A stretch of DNA of 64,000 nt from Blautia wexlerae DSM 19850 (GTDB lineage Bacteria; Bacillota; Clostridia; Lachnospirales; Lachnospiraceae): contig NZ_CP102267.1 of the NCBI RefSeq assembly GCF_025148125.1, positions 785,001 to 849,000 of the forward strand, in the 5' to 3' direction. Numbering within the stretch: position 1 is the stretch's first letter; each line of letters opens with the position of its first letter. Shown here in pieces: positions 8,695-18,171 of the stretch. The translations under genes were made by a program, and so were the position numbers. The notes under the pieces are model-generated. The model worked only from the letters and a program-made list of their open reading frames with translations. It made no database searches and had not been told where the DNA came from.

Positions 8695-10915
8695 GATTTT
8701 TCAAAATGAGGAAAACGGATATACGGTTGCATTATTTTCCACACTGAATCAGGAAGTTCCTCTTTCTGCCAGGGATAAGTTTTGGGCAGAGAAAAAAATC
8801 ATTGCGTTTACTGCCAAAGGATATGACCTTCCGCTTACGGATGAGATCGAAATTGAGATGGAAGGCGAGTGGGAAACAAGTTCCTATGGGACACAATACA
8901 AGGTGGAAACTTTTTTAGAGGTTGTACCTAGAACAAGGGAAGGTATCTTAGGATACCTTTCTTGTGGTTCTTTAAAAGGAATTGGTCCCAAAACGGCAGA
9001 AAGGATTGTCAATCGTTTTGGTCTGGATACCTTAGAGGTGATGGAAAAATATCCACAGGAATTATTAAAAATTCAGGGGATATCTCAGCAAAAACTGGAC
9101 CGTATTGTGGATTCCTTTGGAAAAAATAAAGTATTCCGGGAATTGATGACCTTTTTATCACCATTTCATGTTACTCCTAAAAAAGCAAATATGATTCTTC
9201 AGAAGTTTCGGGATCAATCCGTAGAAATCATTCGGAAGCAGCCTTATATCCTTTGTGCTGTTAAGGGGTTTGGTTTTCTCACTGTGGATGCCATTGCAAG
9301 GCAGTGTTGTGCTGCAACGAATGATCCTATGCGCATTTCCGGCTGTGTCAGTTATGTGTTGCGGGAAGCCATGAAGCAAAACGGACATTTGTATCTGGAG
9401 CAGGAAATTCTGGTAAAAGATGCCTTGAAAGTTCTAAATAAAGAACCGGATCTTCAGCCGGTGACAGAAACAGAAATTTTAAAAGTGATCTATCGTCTGG
9501 TTATGCAAGACAGTATCGTGGTAGAAGAAAATAGGATTTACATTACCAAACAGTATCAGGAAGAAGATGACACTGCTTCTATGATTGCAAGAAAATTGTA
9601 TGAGCGAATTCCAGTTCTTACGATTGAAAAGGAACTGGAGGAAGCACAGAAAGATTTAAACATAACATTATCCGAACAGCAGAAAGAAGCAGTACGTATG
9701 GTTTTTGCAAACCCGATCAGCATTATTACTGGAGGACCTGGAACCGGTAAAACAACGGTTTTAAAGGTCATTTTGTATATCTATCAGAAAAAATGCGGGA
9801 ATAAAGTCCAACTGATGGCACCAACTGGTCGTGCCGCAAGGCGAATGGCAGAGAGTACCGGAAGTGGGGATGCAACTACGATGCACATGGCACTGGGGCT
9901 TTTTGGTGACGGAGATTATGAAGCACTTATAGATGAATTGTCCGCAGATTTTATTAATGTGGATGAGGTATCTATGGTAGATATGCACCTTGCCTATGAA
10001 TTTTTTTACAAGGTAAAAGCAGGAGCCAGAGTGCTTTTGGTCGGAGATGTCCACCAGCTTCCTTCTGTAGGAGCAGGAGATGTGTTCCGTCAGCTTATTT
10101 TGTGTGGGAAAATACCGGTTACTGTTTTAAATCTGGTCTATCGTCAGGGGAAGGACAGCAATATCCCCATAAATGCCCAGCTTATCAACGAAGGAAAAAC
10201 AAATCTGCAATGGGGAGATGATTTCCAGATGATTGAATGTTCAGGAGCAGATGCAGCAGCACAAATTGTTAAGAATATTTATCTCAAGGAAATTCAGGTG
10301 TATGGTATGGAGCAGGTACAGATACTTTCTCCATACAAAGTGCGAAGTGCAGCCGGTGTCTTGGAACTGAACCGCAGTCTGCAGGATGATGTAAATCCTC
10401 CTGTATCCGGGAAACAAGAGCTTCATCTTGGCGGTGAGATATTCCGAGAAGGTGACCGAATCCTTCAAAACAAAAATACAGAAGTTGCCAGTAATGGAGA
10501 TTTAGGTACTTTGGTACAGATTTCTGAGGATGAGGATAACAACCCAATAGTTCAAATCGTATTTACAGACGGACGCAGGGTGAAGTATGAGGCAGAGCAG
10601 GTGGAGATGATGGAACATGCAAATGCCATAACCATACACAAAAGCCAGGGAAGTGAGTGCCACGTGGTTATCATTCCGTGGCTAAAAGCTTTTTATCCCA
10701 TGCTGAAGCGGAATATTTTTTATACAGGGATTACCAGGGCGAAGCTGCGCGTTTATATTGTTGGGGAATGGAAAGCTGTTTGTCAGGCAATTCATACAGA
10801 TGATACAGGTACCAGAAAGACGATGCTGGCGGCAAAAATACAACAGTATTGTGAACGGTATCAGCCACAGAGTAATAGACAGATCCCGACAACAATTTGC
10901 AACCGGGCTGTGTAA
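8672..10915 (+). CDS. RecD2-type ATP-dependent DNA helicase
   Basis: 747 aa, the usual size of RecD2. An OB-like N-terminal part is followed by helix-hairpin-helix repeats (GSLKGIGPKTAERIVNRFG; GISQQKLDRIV), then a superfamily 1 helicase core: Walker A GGPGTGKTTVLK near residue 355, Walker B VDEVSMVD, LVGDVHQLPSVGAGDVFRQL, and the C-terminal motif AITIHKSQGSECHVVIIPW. It unwinds DNA 5'->3' during repair or recombination, probably with the YqaJ exonuclease encoded just upstream. ATG with GGAGGG eight bases upstream. Full length, no visible damage. Confidence 0.93.
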   Translation: MRCKYIRKIFQNEENGYTVALFSTLNQEVPLSARDKFWAEKKIIAFTAKGYDLPLTDEIEIEMEGEWETSSYGTQYKVETFLEVVPRTREGILGYLSCGSLKGIGPKTAERIVNRFGLDTLEVMEKYPQELLKIQGISQQKLDRIVDSFGKNKVFRELMTFLSPFHVTPKKANMILQKFRDQSVEIIRKQPYILCAVKGFGFLTVDAIARQCCAATNDPMRISGCVSYVLREAMKQNGHLYLEQEILVKDALKVLNKEPDLQPVTETEILKVIYRLVMQDSIVVEENRIYITKQYQEEDDTASMIARKLYERIPVLTIEKELEEAQKDLNITLSEQQKEAVRMVFANPISIITGGPGTGKTTVLKVILYIYQKKCGNKVQLMAPTGRAARRMAESTGSGDATTMHMALGLFGDGDYEALIDELSADFINVDEVSMVDMHLAYEFFYKVKAGARVLLVGDVHQLPSVGAGDVFRQLILCGKIPVTVLNLVYRQGKDSNIPINAQLINEGKTNLQWGDDFQMIECSGADAAAQIVKNIYLKEIQVYGMEQVQILSPYKVRSAAGVLELNRSLQDDVNPPVSGKQELHLGGEIFREGDRILQNKNTEVASNGDLGTLVQISEDEDNNPIVQIVFTDGRRVKYEAEQVEMMEHANAITIHKSQGSECHVVIIPWLKAFYPMLKRNIFYTGITRAKLRVYIVGEWKAVCQAIHTDDTGTRKTMLAAKIQQYCERYQPQSNRQIPTTICNRAV

Positions 10916-11004
10916 AAAAATAGCAAAATAGTTCAATGTTGAGAATTGGCAGGTTATTACTTTATAAAGGGATGTCCTGCCGGTTCCAAAGAAAGGAGCA
11001 GGCA

Positions 11005-11937
11005 ATGAGCGAATTATTATATAACAAGTCAAAAGCAGTAGAAGAACTGAATAAAGTGGAAGGATTTTATCCTCTGGAACTTGCCAGAGTTATTTCTAAT
11101 GAAGGGCAGGAGGAACAACGGTATCTGGATGTGAAATATCGGAAGCTGTGGTTCCGTCTGGTAAATCCTACAGGCAAGATTATCAGCCGGATTGTTCATT
11201 TTACAGAAAATATGGCAGTTGTAGAAGCCAGGATTTATCTGGATAAGTGTGATCAGGAGAATAATTATATTGCCAATTCCTTTTCGCAGAAATTTCGTAC
11301 AACAGATACACAGTTTGGAGATAAATTTCTTGAAATGGCAGAAACCGCAGCGATTGGGCGAGCTTTGGCAGATGCGGGATATGGTCTGCAATTTGCTGAT
11401 GTAGGGGAAGGAAATGATCCAATGCAGGTAGATGCAGGAATTCCTGTAAATCAGGGAACACAGATGCAGACTGCGATGCCAGCACAAACCCCTGCATCAG
11501 GAATGCAGCAGACTCCCAATCAGTCAGCAGGAACCATGCCATCATTTCCGCCTCAAGCAACTCCGGGGCAGCAGATGATGGAACAGTTTTATCAAGAAGC
11601 ACAAGCCAATGGAAATACGATTGGCGGGGGAACGGGTACAGGACAGATGACAAATCCGGTAATGATTCCGGCAACTGGATCTGTACCAGTTATGCAGCAG
11701 ATGCCTTCTAAGCCGCAATTTCTGGATCCCAATATGCCAGTGGAAGAACTGGTGAAAAGGATGAGTTATGAGCAGGCAATACAAGTAGCCGTAACAGGAC
11801 AGGGAAAATTTAGTGGAAAAACCATGGGACAGGTTGCAATAGAAAGTCCTTCCAGCTTGCAATGGTTCGCAGAACAGTATCATGGACAGAACCATTTCAT
11901 ACCGGCGGCAGCCAAAGTAATTCTTGCAAAGGCATAG
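11005..11937 (+). CDS. putative single-strand annealing / Rad52-like recombination protein
   Basis: 310 aa from the ATG at 11005 with GAAAGGAG nine bases upstream. The N-terminal 150 residues contain YRKLWFRLVNP and FLEMAETAAIGRALADAGYG, which resembles the core of phage Erf/Rad52-like annealing proteins. Residues about 155-240 are a low-complexity Gln/Met/Pro/Gly linker, and a conserved tail follows (GKFSGKTMGQVA). The position after YqaJ and RecD2 fits an annealase partner. The family call is inference from the short motif and context. Confidence 0.6.
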   Translation: MSELLYNKSKAVEELNKVEGFYPLELARVISNEGQEEQRYLDVKYRKLWFRLVNPTGKIISRIVHFTENMAVVEARIYLDKCDQENNYIANSFSQKFRTTDTQFGDKFLEMAETAAIGRALADAGYGLQFADVGEGNDPMQVDAGIPVNQGTQMQTAMPAQTPASGMQQTPNQSAGTMPSFPPQATPGQQMMEQFYQEAQANGNTIGGGTGTGQMTNPVMIPATGSVPVMQQMPSKPQFLDPNMPVEELVKRMSYEQAIQVAVTGQGKFSGKTMGQVAIESPSSLQWFAEQYHGQNHFIPAAAKVILAKA

Positions 11938-12064
11938 CAAATAGCCGGCTTAACATTCTTTCCACAGCCAATAAAGGCTGTGGAAGAAAGGAGGAACCAT
12001 AGAGTGTATGATATGTCAGGCTTTAGCTACGATATCACAGATGTCGTGCATTTACTGCAGCTTA

Positions 12065-12943
12065 GAGCGTGTCTGAAAAACATTTTAAATTGTTTATTTT
12101 AACCAAATTAATATTGAGGCGATACAAATAAATCCCAAGTAGGTTGCAGCTAATTTGTCATAACGTGTAGCGATTCGTCGGAATGCTTTTAATTTCAGAA
12201 AATACTTTTCTACTAAATGGCGTTCTTTGTATAACCACCAATCACAATGACGTTCAAATTTAGCTCCCTTTCGGGATGGAATGGTTGGCTCTCCACCGCG
12301 TGCGTACACATAATCAAGCAATTTATTACTGTCATATCCTCGGTCAGCTAACACATTGCTTCCGTTTATTTCAATTTGATCGAGCAAAGGGATTGCATAA
12401 TTGATATCATTACGCTGTCCCTCACTGATCATTAAATAAACTGGATATCCATAGGCATCTACTACCGCATGGATTTTGGTGCTGGCTCCTCCACGACTAT
12501 GCCCGATTTCATTTGAAGGCCCCCTTTTTTTGCACCGGCACTATGCTGGTGCGCCTGGATAATAGAAGCATCAATGGATAATTCTTCCAATTCTGCTTCA
12601 AGACTTAAAATACGGAAAATATTATCAAGGATACCATCATCGATCCATTTTCGGAATCGGCTATAGACAGTTTTCCATGAACCATAACGTTCAGGAAGAT
12701 CGCGCCAAGGTGCCCCACTACGTGCAAGCCATACAATTCCATTCATAATGATACGATTGTCTTTCCTTGGACGTCCTTGTTTTCCAGTATTTTCAGGAGG
12801 TAATAAAGGTTCAATGCGAAGCCATTCTTCATCAGTCAACTCATATCGTCTCAACATAGTGAACACCCCTTTTTCTTTATTTTATCATGAAAAAGGGAAA
12901 TAAAACATGCGTTTTGTGCAATTTTTATTTTTCAGACACGCTC
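12065..12943 (-). mobile_element. IS5-family (IS427-like) insertion sequence
   Basis: 879 bp bounded by perfect inverted repeats GAGCGTGTCTGAAAAA (left) and its complement (right). TA is duplicated on both sides (12063-12064 and 12944-12945). Removing the IS and one TA restores the primase reading frame exactly, which fixes the ends. The transposase runs leftward. Confidence 0.93.
12094..12866 (-). CDS. IS5/IS427-type transposase made by -1 frameshift
   Basis: Two overlapping frames. The first (12462-12866) carries the N-terminal DUF4096-like part (LTDEEWLRIEPLLPP, GIVWLARSGAPWRDLPERYG, SIDASIIQAHQHSAGAKKGG). The second continues from a -1 shift at the run GCAAAAAAAGGGGGC near 12520 with GGASTKIHAVVDAYG, the catalytic LADRGYDS and a C-terminal ERHLVEKYFLKLKAFRRIATRYDK. 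Together they form a complete DDE transposase. A heptanucleotide A-run followed by G is the known frameshift signal of this group, so the gene is probably active rather than broken. Confidence 0.88.
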
Positions 12944-14121
12944 TAGAGTACGGCATAAAAATTCTTCGTCAATGGATGTGAATTGTCCATTTTGTGGAGA
13001 AACAAAAGGGAAAATGAATGTTAATCTTCAGAAAAATGTGTTCCGGTGTAATCGGTGTGATGCTTCCGGCGGAATGCTGGAATTATACAGAAGACTGCAT
13101 GGTGTTTCCAGTGCAGAGGCAAACCGACAGATCCGGGAAGCTCTGGGAAAGGGGGAATACCGAACGGATTATCAGGTGGTTCATAAAGAAGAGCCTGTAG
13201 AAATTTTCAATGCCGAGTTAGCGGATGCAGATGTCATTGACCGAACATATCAAGAAATGTTGTCGTTATTGACCTTAAATGATAAACATCAGGAGGATCT
13301 TAAAAAAAGAGGGTTGACGAAAGAACAGATCGAGATACAGAGGTATCGTAGTGTACCGTTGTTTGGAATTAAAAATATGGTACAAAAACTGTTGGAATCC
13401 GGACAGACGGTAAAAGGTGTGCCGGGATTTTATGAAGATCAAGATGGGAAATGGACAATTAATTTTACTTCTAAAAATTCTGGGATTTTGATACCGATTC
13501 GATCCATGGAAGGAAAAATACAAGGATTTCAGATTCGGTTGGATCAGGTAATGGAGGGACGGAAGTATATCTGGCTTTCCAGTGTGAAATTTAAAAATGG
13601 AGTATCATCAGGAAGTCCGGTACATGTCATAGGAAACCTGGACGCAGAACAGATCTATTTAACAGAAGGCGCATTAAAAGGCACGATAGCTCACTATTTA
13701 TCAGGGGATACGTTCATTTGTGTTGCAGGTGTGAATCAATACAGAAATTTAAAGCCAGTTTTGGAAATGTTGAAAAGCAGGCATCTGCAGCACCTATATG
13801 AAGCGTATGATATGGATAAAAAAATGAAGGTATATTGTGACGGGGATTCCGAAAAATGTGATGCCTGTCAACGTAAATCAGCCACTTTTTATTGTCCGCA
13901 TAAGATGCAGAAACGGCAGATTCTACAGAACGCTTGTAGAAAGGTGTATGAAATCTGTAGTGGATTGTCTATTTCCATGAGCCGTATGGTTTGGGACATG
14001 GATCCTTATGGTGAGTGGAATGGACAGATCAAAGGAATTGATGATTATTACTATGTATTGAAAAATACAGGGTGAATATGGACCGGGCAAGTTGTCCGGT
14101 CTTATGGAAGAGGAGGATTCG

Positions 14122-14910
14122 ATGAAACGAAAGAAAATTTACGGTATATTTATGCTTGTAGCCATTGCTGTTTTTTTATTTGCAGGAGGAAGGATACTGC
14201 AAATTTATTTGAATTATCAGGAAAGTCAAAAAGTCTATGAGCAGATGGAAGGGTTTACACAAAAGATAGAGGATCAAGACCTGTCACCAGAAGCGGTTCC
14301 AGGGGAAACACCAGAGGAGGTCGCAGAGCAGGGAGTCCTACAGGTGGATTTTAACAAGCTGGAAGAAATCAATCCAGATGTCATTGCATGGATTGAGATT
14401 CCTGGTTTGGAAATTAGTTATCCGGTAGTCCAGGGGAGGGATAATGACTATTATCTGCATCACCTGATTACGGGAGAAAATCATAAAAGTGGCAGTATTT
14501 TTATGGACTTTCACAACCAGGAGGATTTATCAGACAGAAATACCATTATCTATGGGCATAATATGAAGGATGGGAGCATGTTTGGAACCCTGGATCAGTA
14601 TCAGTCACAGGCACTTTATCGAAACTATCCTTGTTTTTATATGTATGTGCCAGGATATATTTATGAGTATCAGATTTTTTCCTGTTATGCAGCACCAACG
14701 GATTATCCAGCATATACTTATGATTTTCCTACTTCTGAGGACTATGAAGTTTTTCTGGAAACACTACAAAGAAGTGCTGAGTATAACACAGGGACGACAG
14801 TTACCAAGGAGGATCAGGTAGTAACCTTATCAACTTGTGTAAATACCCGAAAGGATTATCGCTATTTAGTACATGGAAAACTGAAACAGAAAATAAAGAT
14901 GGAGGAATAA
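14122..14910 (+). CDS. srtB: class B sortase
   Basis: 262 aa from the ATG at 14122 with GAGGAGG upstream. One N-terminal membrane anchor (IFMLVAIAVFLFAGGRILQI), a linker, then the sortase barrel with catalytic His in IIYGHNMKDGSMFG, catalytic Cys in VVTLSTCVNT and Arg in YRYLVHGKL. It is an extracytoplasmic transpeptidase that attaches surface proteins to peptidoglycan. Sortase B genes are common in clostridial conjugative elements, where they are thought to anchor mating-surface proteins. No obvious substrate is encoded in the window. Confidence 0.92.
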   Translation: MKRKKIYGIFMLVAIAVFLFAGGRILQIYLNYQESQKVYEQMEGFTQKIEDQDLSPEAVPGETPEEVAEQGVLQVDFNKLEEINPDVIAWIEIPGLEISYPVVQGRDNDYYLHHLITGENHKSGSIFMDFHNQEDLSDRNTIIYGHNMKDGSMFGTLDQYQSQALYRNYPCFYMYVPGYIYEYQIFSCYAAPTDYPAYTYDFPTSEDYEVFLETLQRSAEYNTGTTVTKEDQVVTLSTCVNTRKDYRYLVHGKLKQKIKMEE

Positions 14911-14913
14911 CAG

Positions 14914-15333
14914 ATGTTAGATTTTGAATACGCAAAGGCATTGGCAGAGGTTGTGCTGGATACAACTTGCAGCGAAAAAGAAAGAGAAGTACGGCTGGAG
15001 TGTTTAACCCAAATATTTGGCAGAGCAAATGCTTATTTAAAGAAAGGCTTCTTACCCGATGTGGTAGAGGCTTTTTTTGTGCGAAAAATGAAAGGTTTGC
15101 CACTGGTATCGACAAAGCAGGATATGCAGGATTTTTTGAAAGTCAGTACACCCCATTATTTTGGCGGGAAATTTACAGTTAGTAATATTCCGTATTATTC
15201 TGAGGAAGAAGAACTGCTACTTTGGTCAGAAACATCACTTCGTGGTCCAGTGATTTCAGCCGGATACGAACGCTATATGGAACTGTTTAAAAAGATTTTG
15301 CCTCAAAAGGCAGAACAGATTAATTTTTTATAA
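14914..15333 (+). CDS. hypothetical protein following the sortase
   Basis: 139 aa, soluble, no recognisable domain. It starts 3 bases after the sortase stop, with GGAGG inside the end of the sortase gene, so the two are cotranscribed. Contains a conserved-looking central stretch STPHYFGGKFTVSNIPYYSEEEE. A strong terminator follows at 15416, so this is the last gene of the operon that begins at 6101. Confidence 0.65.
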   Translation: MLDFEYAKALAEVVLDTTCSEKEREVRLECLTQIFGRANAYLKKGFLPDVVEAFFVRKMKGLPLVSTKQDMQDFLKVSTPHYFGGKFTVSNIPYYSEEEELLLWSETSLRGPVISAGYERYMELFKKILPQKAEQINFL

Positions 15334-15415
15334 AAAGAAATAATTCGAATGAGGACTGGAAATATATGGTGGTTTAAAGATAAATGTTAAAAATTATTAT
15401 ATAGGAAGAAAGCAT

Positions 15416-15453
15416 CTGTCTGTAGCAAAATGCTACAGACAGGATATTTTTTT
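15416..15453 (+). terminator. intrinsic terminator of the backbone operon
   Basis: Perfect 12-bp stem CTGTCTGTAGCA / TGCTACAGACAG with an AAA loop, followed by GATATTTTTTTG. Strong canonical terminator. Confidence 0.9.
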
Positions 15454-15524
15454 GAAAAAAAGTTGCTTTGTACGGAAGCTCTGCGTACAAGAGAAGTATA
15501 AAGAAAAAAAGGAGAGATGATTTT

Positions 15525-16445
15525 ATGATAAAAAAAGTTCGGATTGCGGTAGACCATGGCAATAGAAATATGAAAACCTGTTCCCAGGTATTTACGACAG
15601 GGCTTACCATTCAGGACAAAAAGCCTGCCAGAGGGGAAAAGTTCCTGTTTTATGAGGGAAAGTATTATGTGCTGAGTGAAAATAGGATTCCTTATCAAAG
15701 AGATAAAACGCAGGATGATCGTTTTTTTATCCTTACTCTATTTGCAATCGTAAAAGAGCTGGAGGAAAACCCTCAAATTCAGCCAGAGGATGTCATTCAG
15801 GTGGATCTTCCGATTGGGCTGCCACCCAAGCATTATGCAGAACTTTGTGAACGGTATGAAGCATATTTTAAAAGACAAGGGAAAATCCATGATATCAATT
15901 ACTGTGGTAGTACATATCATATCACTATTGGAGAGGTAATGGCATTTCCACAGGACTATGCGGCTATGATGACTATGATTGAAAAGCTGCAGCAGATTCC
16001 CAAAGTAGTAGGAATTGATATAGGAGGATTTACTACAGACTATCTTCTGATGCGGAAAGGTAATCCGGATATGGAAGCCTGTGATTCCATGGAAAAAGGT
16101 GTGATTACCATGTATAACAAGATTATTTCCGGGATTAACAGTGAATATGATATTTTGTTAGAGGAAAGTGATATTGACAGTATCCTTCAGGGAAACACAG
16201 AGTTTTATGAAGAGGCTGTAGTCCGTATGACAGAAGGTATGGTGCAAGATTTTGTAAAGGATCTGCTGAACAGTATTCGAGAAAGAGGCATAGATACCAA
16301 AGCAGCATATACGGTATTTATTGGAGGCGGGGCAAAGCTATTGAGCCATTTCTTGGAACAATCAGACCGTCTAGGGAAATATACCTTTATTGAGGATATT
16401 TCTGCCAATGCCAAAGGATATGACAGACTGTTTCAGATTATGTAG
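15525..16445 (+). CDS. ParM/StbA-like actin-type partition protein
   Basis: 306 aa from the ATG at 15525 (RBS GGAGAG). Actin-like ATPase fold: phosphate-1 loop KVRIAVDHGNRNMKT at the N-terminus, PIGLPPKHY, phosphate-2 loop VVGIDIGGFTTDYLLM in the middle and adenosine motif FIGGGAKLLSHFL near the end. Such proteins polymerise and push sister plasmids apart. The gene is followed 15 bases later by a small protein with the position expected for the ParR adaptor. Its presence suggests the element spends time as a plasmid-like circle. Confidence 0.85.
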   Translation: MIKKVRIAVDHGNRNMKTCSQVFTTGLTIQDKKPARGEKFLFYEGKYYVLSENRIPYQRDKTQDDRFFILTLFAIVKELEENPQIQPEDVIQVDLPIGLPPKHYAELCERYEAYFKRQGKIHDINYCGSTYHITIGEVMAFPQDYAAMMTMIEKLQQIPKVVGIDIGGFTTDYLLMRKGNPDMEACDSMEKGVITMYNKIISGINSEYDILLEESDIDSILQGNTEFYEEAVVRMTEGMVQDFVKDLLNSIRERGIDTKAAYTVFIGGGAKLLSHFLEQSDRLGKYTFIEDISANAKGYDRLFQIM

Positions 16446-16460
16446 AGGAGTGTGATAAAT

Positions 16461-16835
16461 GTGGAGAAAAAGAATCCCTATAAATTCACACTTGGATTTG
16501 ATAAAACAAAGCCTTCACATGTGAGGGCAACAGAAATCCTAAACTCTGTAAAGGATAAGGCGGATTTAATCGCTTCAGCGTTGGTATCTTACATAGATGA
16601 TGTCCGACAAGAGGAAGGGGCTGTTTTAAGTAATGAAGCTCTTCAGGTTCTAATGCAGGAGATGGTAAAGCAAGAAGTAGCAAAAGCAATGCACCTGCAT
16701 TCCATAAAGCCAGAGGAGCCGAATCATAATTCAAATAGTGTAATGGCTGTGCAGCAGGAATCACTTGAAACCATTACTCCGGAAGTAGCAAAAAGTGTAA
16801 GAGATGCTATGAGCATATTCCGTAATCGATCATAA
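16461..16835 (+). CDS. putative ParR-like partner of the ParM protein
   Basis: About 124 aa from the GTG at 16461, ten bases after GAGGAG; another GTG at 16452 is too close to that site. The N-terminal part (YKFTLGFDKTKPSHVRATEILNS) looks like a ribbon-helix-helix segment, as expected for the DNA-binding adaptor in type II partition systems; the rest is helical and polar. The assignment rests mainly on position directly after the ParM gene and small size. A terminator follows at 16841. Confidence 0.65.
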   Translation: MEKKNPYKFTLGFDKTKPSHVRATEILNSVKDKADLIASALVSYIDDVRQEEGAVLSNEALQVLMQEMVKQEVAKAMHLHSIKPEEPNHNSNSVMAVQQESLETITPEVAKSVRDAMSIFRNRS

Positions 16836-16840
16836 ACAAA

Positions 16841-16876
16841 AAAGAAGCACTCTGATTTGAGATGCTTCTTTTTTTG
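16841..16876 (+). terminator. terminator after the partition genes
   Basis: AAAGAAGCA pairs with TGCTTCTTT, followed by a T-run, just after the stop of the ParR-like gene. Confidence 0.85.
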
Positions 16877-16972
16877 TGTATTTTTTATCGTCCACAGGAA
16901 ACGCACAGATTGGACAAAGGTTTTTCACAGATTCTATCCATATACTCATAGGTTAGATATTGTTAGAAAAAG

Positions 16973-17317
16973 TTAATCGGAATGCTCTTTTTCTTTTAAT
17001 GCAGAAAGAAGTTCACGCAATGTACGAAGGGCAATCTGGCGATCATCTTCGGAACAGGTTTGCAGCTCTTTCATGATTTGATATGTGGTAGTATCTGCTT
17101 CATCTTCCTGAACAACGGAATCAATAGAAATTCTCAAATACTGGGTAAGAGGAATCAAAGTAGCAAGCTCTGGATTTCCATTGCAGGTTTCAATATCAGA
17201 GATTGTTCGTGTGGAAACTCCTGCCCGTTCTGCCAGACTGGACTGTGACAGGCCAAGCCGTTCTCTTTCGCTTCTTACCGTGTAGCCTAATTTTTTCTTG
17301 ACAGTATCCATCCGCAT
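16973..17317 (-). CDS. XRE-family transcriptional repressor
   Basis: About 114 aa. N-terminal helix-turn-helix (LGLSQSSLAERAGVSTRTISDIE) followed by a helical tail rich in Glu. Three candidate starts lie close together; the ATG at 17317 has TGAGG eight bases upstream and is preferred over the GTG at 17326. It diverges from the small gene at 17449 and the sigma-like genes, the arrangement of control modules in Tn916-like elements. Direct repeats between the divergent genes are likely its operators. Confidence 0.88.
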   Translation of the reverse strand: MRMDTVKKKLGYTVRSERERLGLSQSSLAERAGVSTRTISDIETCNGNPELATLIPLTQYLRISIDSVVQEDEADTTTYQIMKELQTCSEDDRQIALRTLRELLSALKEKEHSD

Positions 17318-17365
17318 CCGCATCACCTCACTTATTGTTTTATTTTAACGTAGATTGATAGTAAG

Positions 17366-17403
17366 AGAAACGCATTATAGTACATGATAAAACGCAATAT
17401 AGT
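17366..17403. promoter_or_regulatory. direct-repeat operator between divergent XRE and control genes
   Basis: Two near-identical 15-base units, AAACGCATTATAGTA (17368-17382) and AAACGCAATATAGTG (17389-17403), are spaced 21 bases apart, two helical turns. Position between the divergent genes fits binding by the XRE repressor encoded at 16973. Confidence 0.6.
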
Positions 17404-17448
17404 GTGAGTAAGCGGTGCTTTAGAACCTGTAAAAGGAGGAAAGCACCC

Positions 17449-17550
17449 ATGCTGCAAGCAAGGAAAAGGCATTCGTGTAGCGATTCATCAAAAAAACTCT
17501 TCCATTATGGGGAAACGAAGAGAGTCATTTATATGCAGGATATGCGTTAA
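17449..17550 (+). CDS. small basic protein, 33 aa
   Basis: ATG at 17449 with AGGAGG nine bases upstream, stop TAA at 17548-17550. The product is Lys/Arg/His-rich (starts MLQARKRHSCSDSSKK, ends VIYMQDMR) and has no known domain. It lies between the operator repeats and the sigma-like gene, so it should be controlled by the XRE repressor. Small uncharacterised genes occur at this position in Tn916-like control regions. An inverted repeat ATGCAGGATA/TATCCTGCAT overlaps its 3' end. Confidence 0.55.
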   Translation: MLQARKRHSCSDSSKKLFHYGETKRVIYMQDMR

Positions 17551-17603
17551 GTGTTAGATGTTCCGTGCAGTATCCTGCATGGTTTAGAAGAAATGTCGGA
17601 TTA

Positions 17604-17631
17604 GCTGAATGCTGGTTCGGCTTTTTCTTTT
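17604..17631 (+). terminator. terminator/attenuator between the small gene and sigma-like gene
   Basis: GCTGAA (17604-17609) pairs with TTCGGC (17616-17621), followed by TTTTTCTTTT. Lies 94 bases before the next gene, so it may limit read-through. Confidence 0.65.
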
Positions 17632-17724
17632 ATCATGGAAGGAAACTATTTTTTTATCCTGGCTGCAGATCGCCACCTTTAGAAATTTGGAAACTAATTC
17701 ATTTTCAAATTTCGGAGGTAAAGG

Positions 17725-18171
17725 ATGAAAGAAGAGAAAAAATACAGTGGTTCTAAAACAAGAAACTATTTTACGGCATATTTGTTGGCATCTATCCAGG
17801 GGAGACGACTCCGGTATCTGGAAAAGCAGCAGAAAATACTATTTGCGGAGGAGAATCTGGAGGATAAAGAAATCACAGATATAGACATTTCTTTGGAGGA
17901 ACGATTAGAACTTGAGAAAAAGGAACAGTTACTTCTGGATGAATCCAAGGGAATTTATCCAGAGTGGAATGAGATGACGGACATAAACCTTATGGAAGCC
18001 ATGTTTTCTTTGCAGGAGGAAGAACGAAAGCTTATCTATCAGCATGTCTTTGAGGAGCGTACATTTAAAGAAATGAGCATCTTGAATCAGATGCCGGAAG
18101 AACGGTGTAAAGGTGCATATTATTGGGCTATTCGGAAAATACGCAAGAGAATGGGAGGAAAGAGATCATGA
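17725..18171 (+). CDS. sigma-70 region 4-like regulator (Tn916 Orf7 type)
   Basis: 148 aa. N-terminal NYFTAYLLASIQGRRLRYLEKQQK, an acidic middle, and a C-terminal sigma region 4-like helix-turn-helix (EEERKLIYQHVFEERTFKEMSIL...RCKGAYYWAIRKIRKRMG). This matches the small sigma-like activators that switch on excision and transfer genes in conjugative transposons. RBS GGAGG upstream. The stop overlaps the next start in ATGA, so translation is coupled. Confidence 0.8.
   Translation: MKEEKKYSGSKTRNYFTAYLLASIQGRRLRYLEKQQKILFAEENLEDKEITDIDISLEERLELEKKEQLLLDESKGIYPEWNEMTDINLMEAMFSLQEEERKLIYQHVFEERTFKEMSILNQMPEERCKGAYYWAIRKIRKRMGGKRS

Larger units (their letters stand above)
12004..14075 (+). pseudogene. 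CHC2 zinc-finger primase-like gene interrupted by an IS5-type element
   Basis: Reading starts at a GTG (12004) nine bases after GGAGG, runs 20 codons, is cut by the IS at 12065-12943, and continues in the same frame to 14075 when the IS and one TA copy are removed. The downstream part has a CHC2-type zinc finger (CPFCGE...FRCNRCDASGG) and then a Toprim-like region (QIYLTEGALKGTIAHYLSG) followed by an extra Cys cluster (CDGDSEKCDACQRKSATFYC). This is a DnaG-like primase of plasmids/ICEs. An ATG at 12972 could still start a protein with the zinc finger, but no ribosome binding site precedes it. Confidence 0.8.

Noticed and set aside
12972..14075. Intact independent primase gene starting at 12972
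   Set aside because: No ribosome binding site precedes this ATG and the frame continues across the IS insertion, so it is the 3' part of a split gene.
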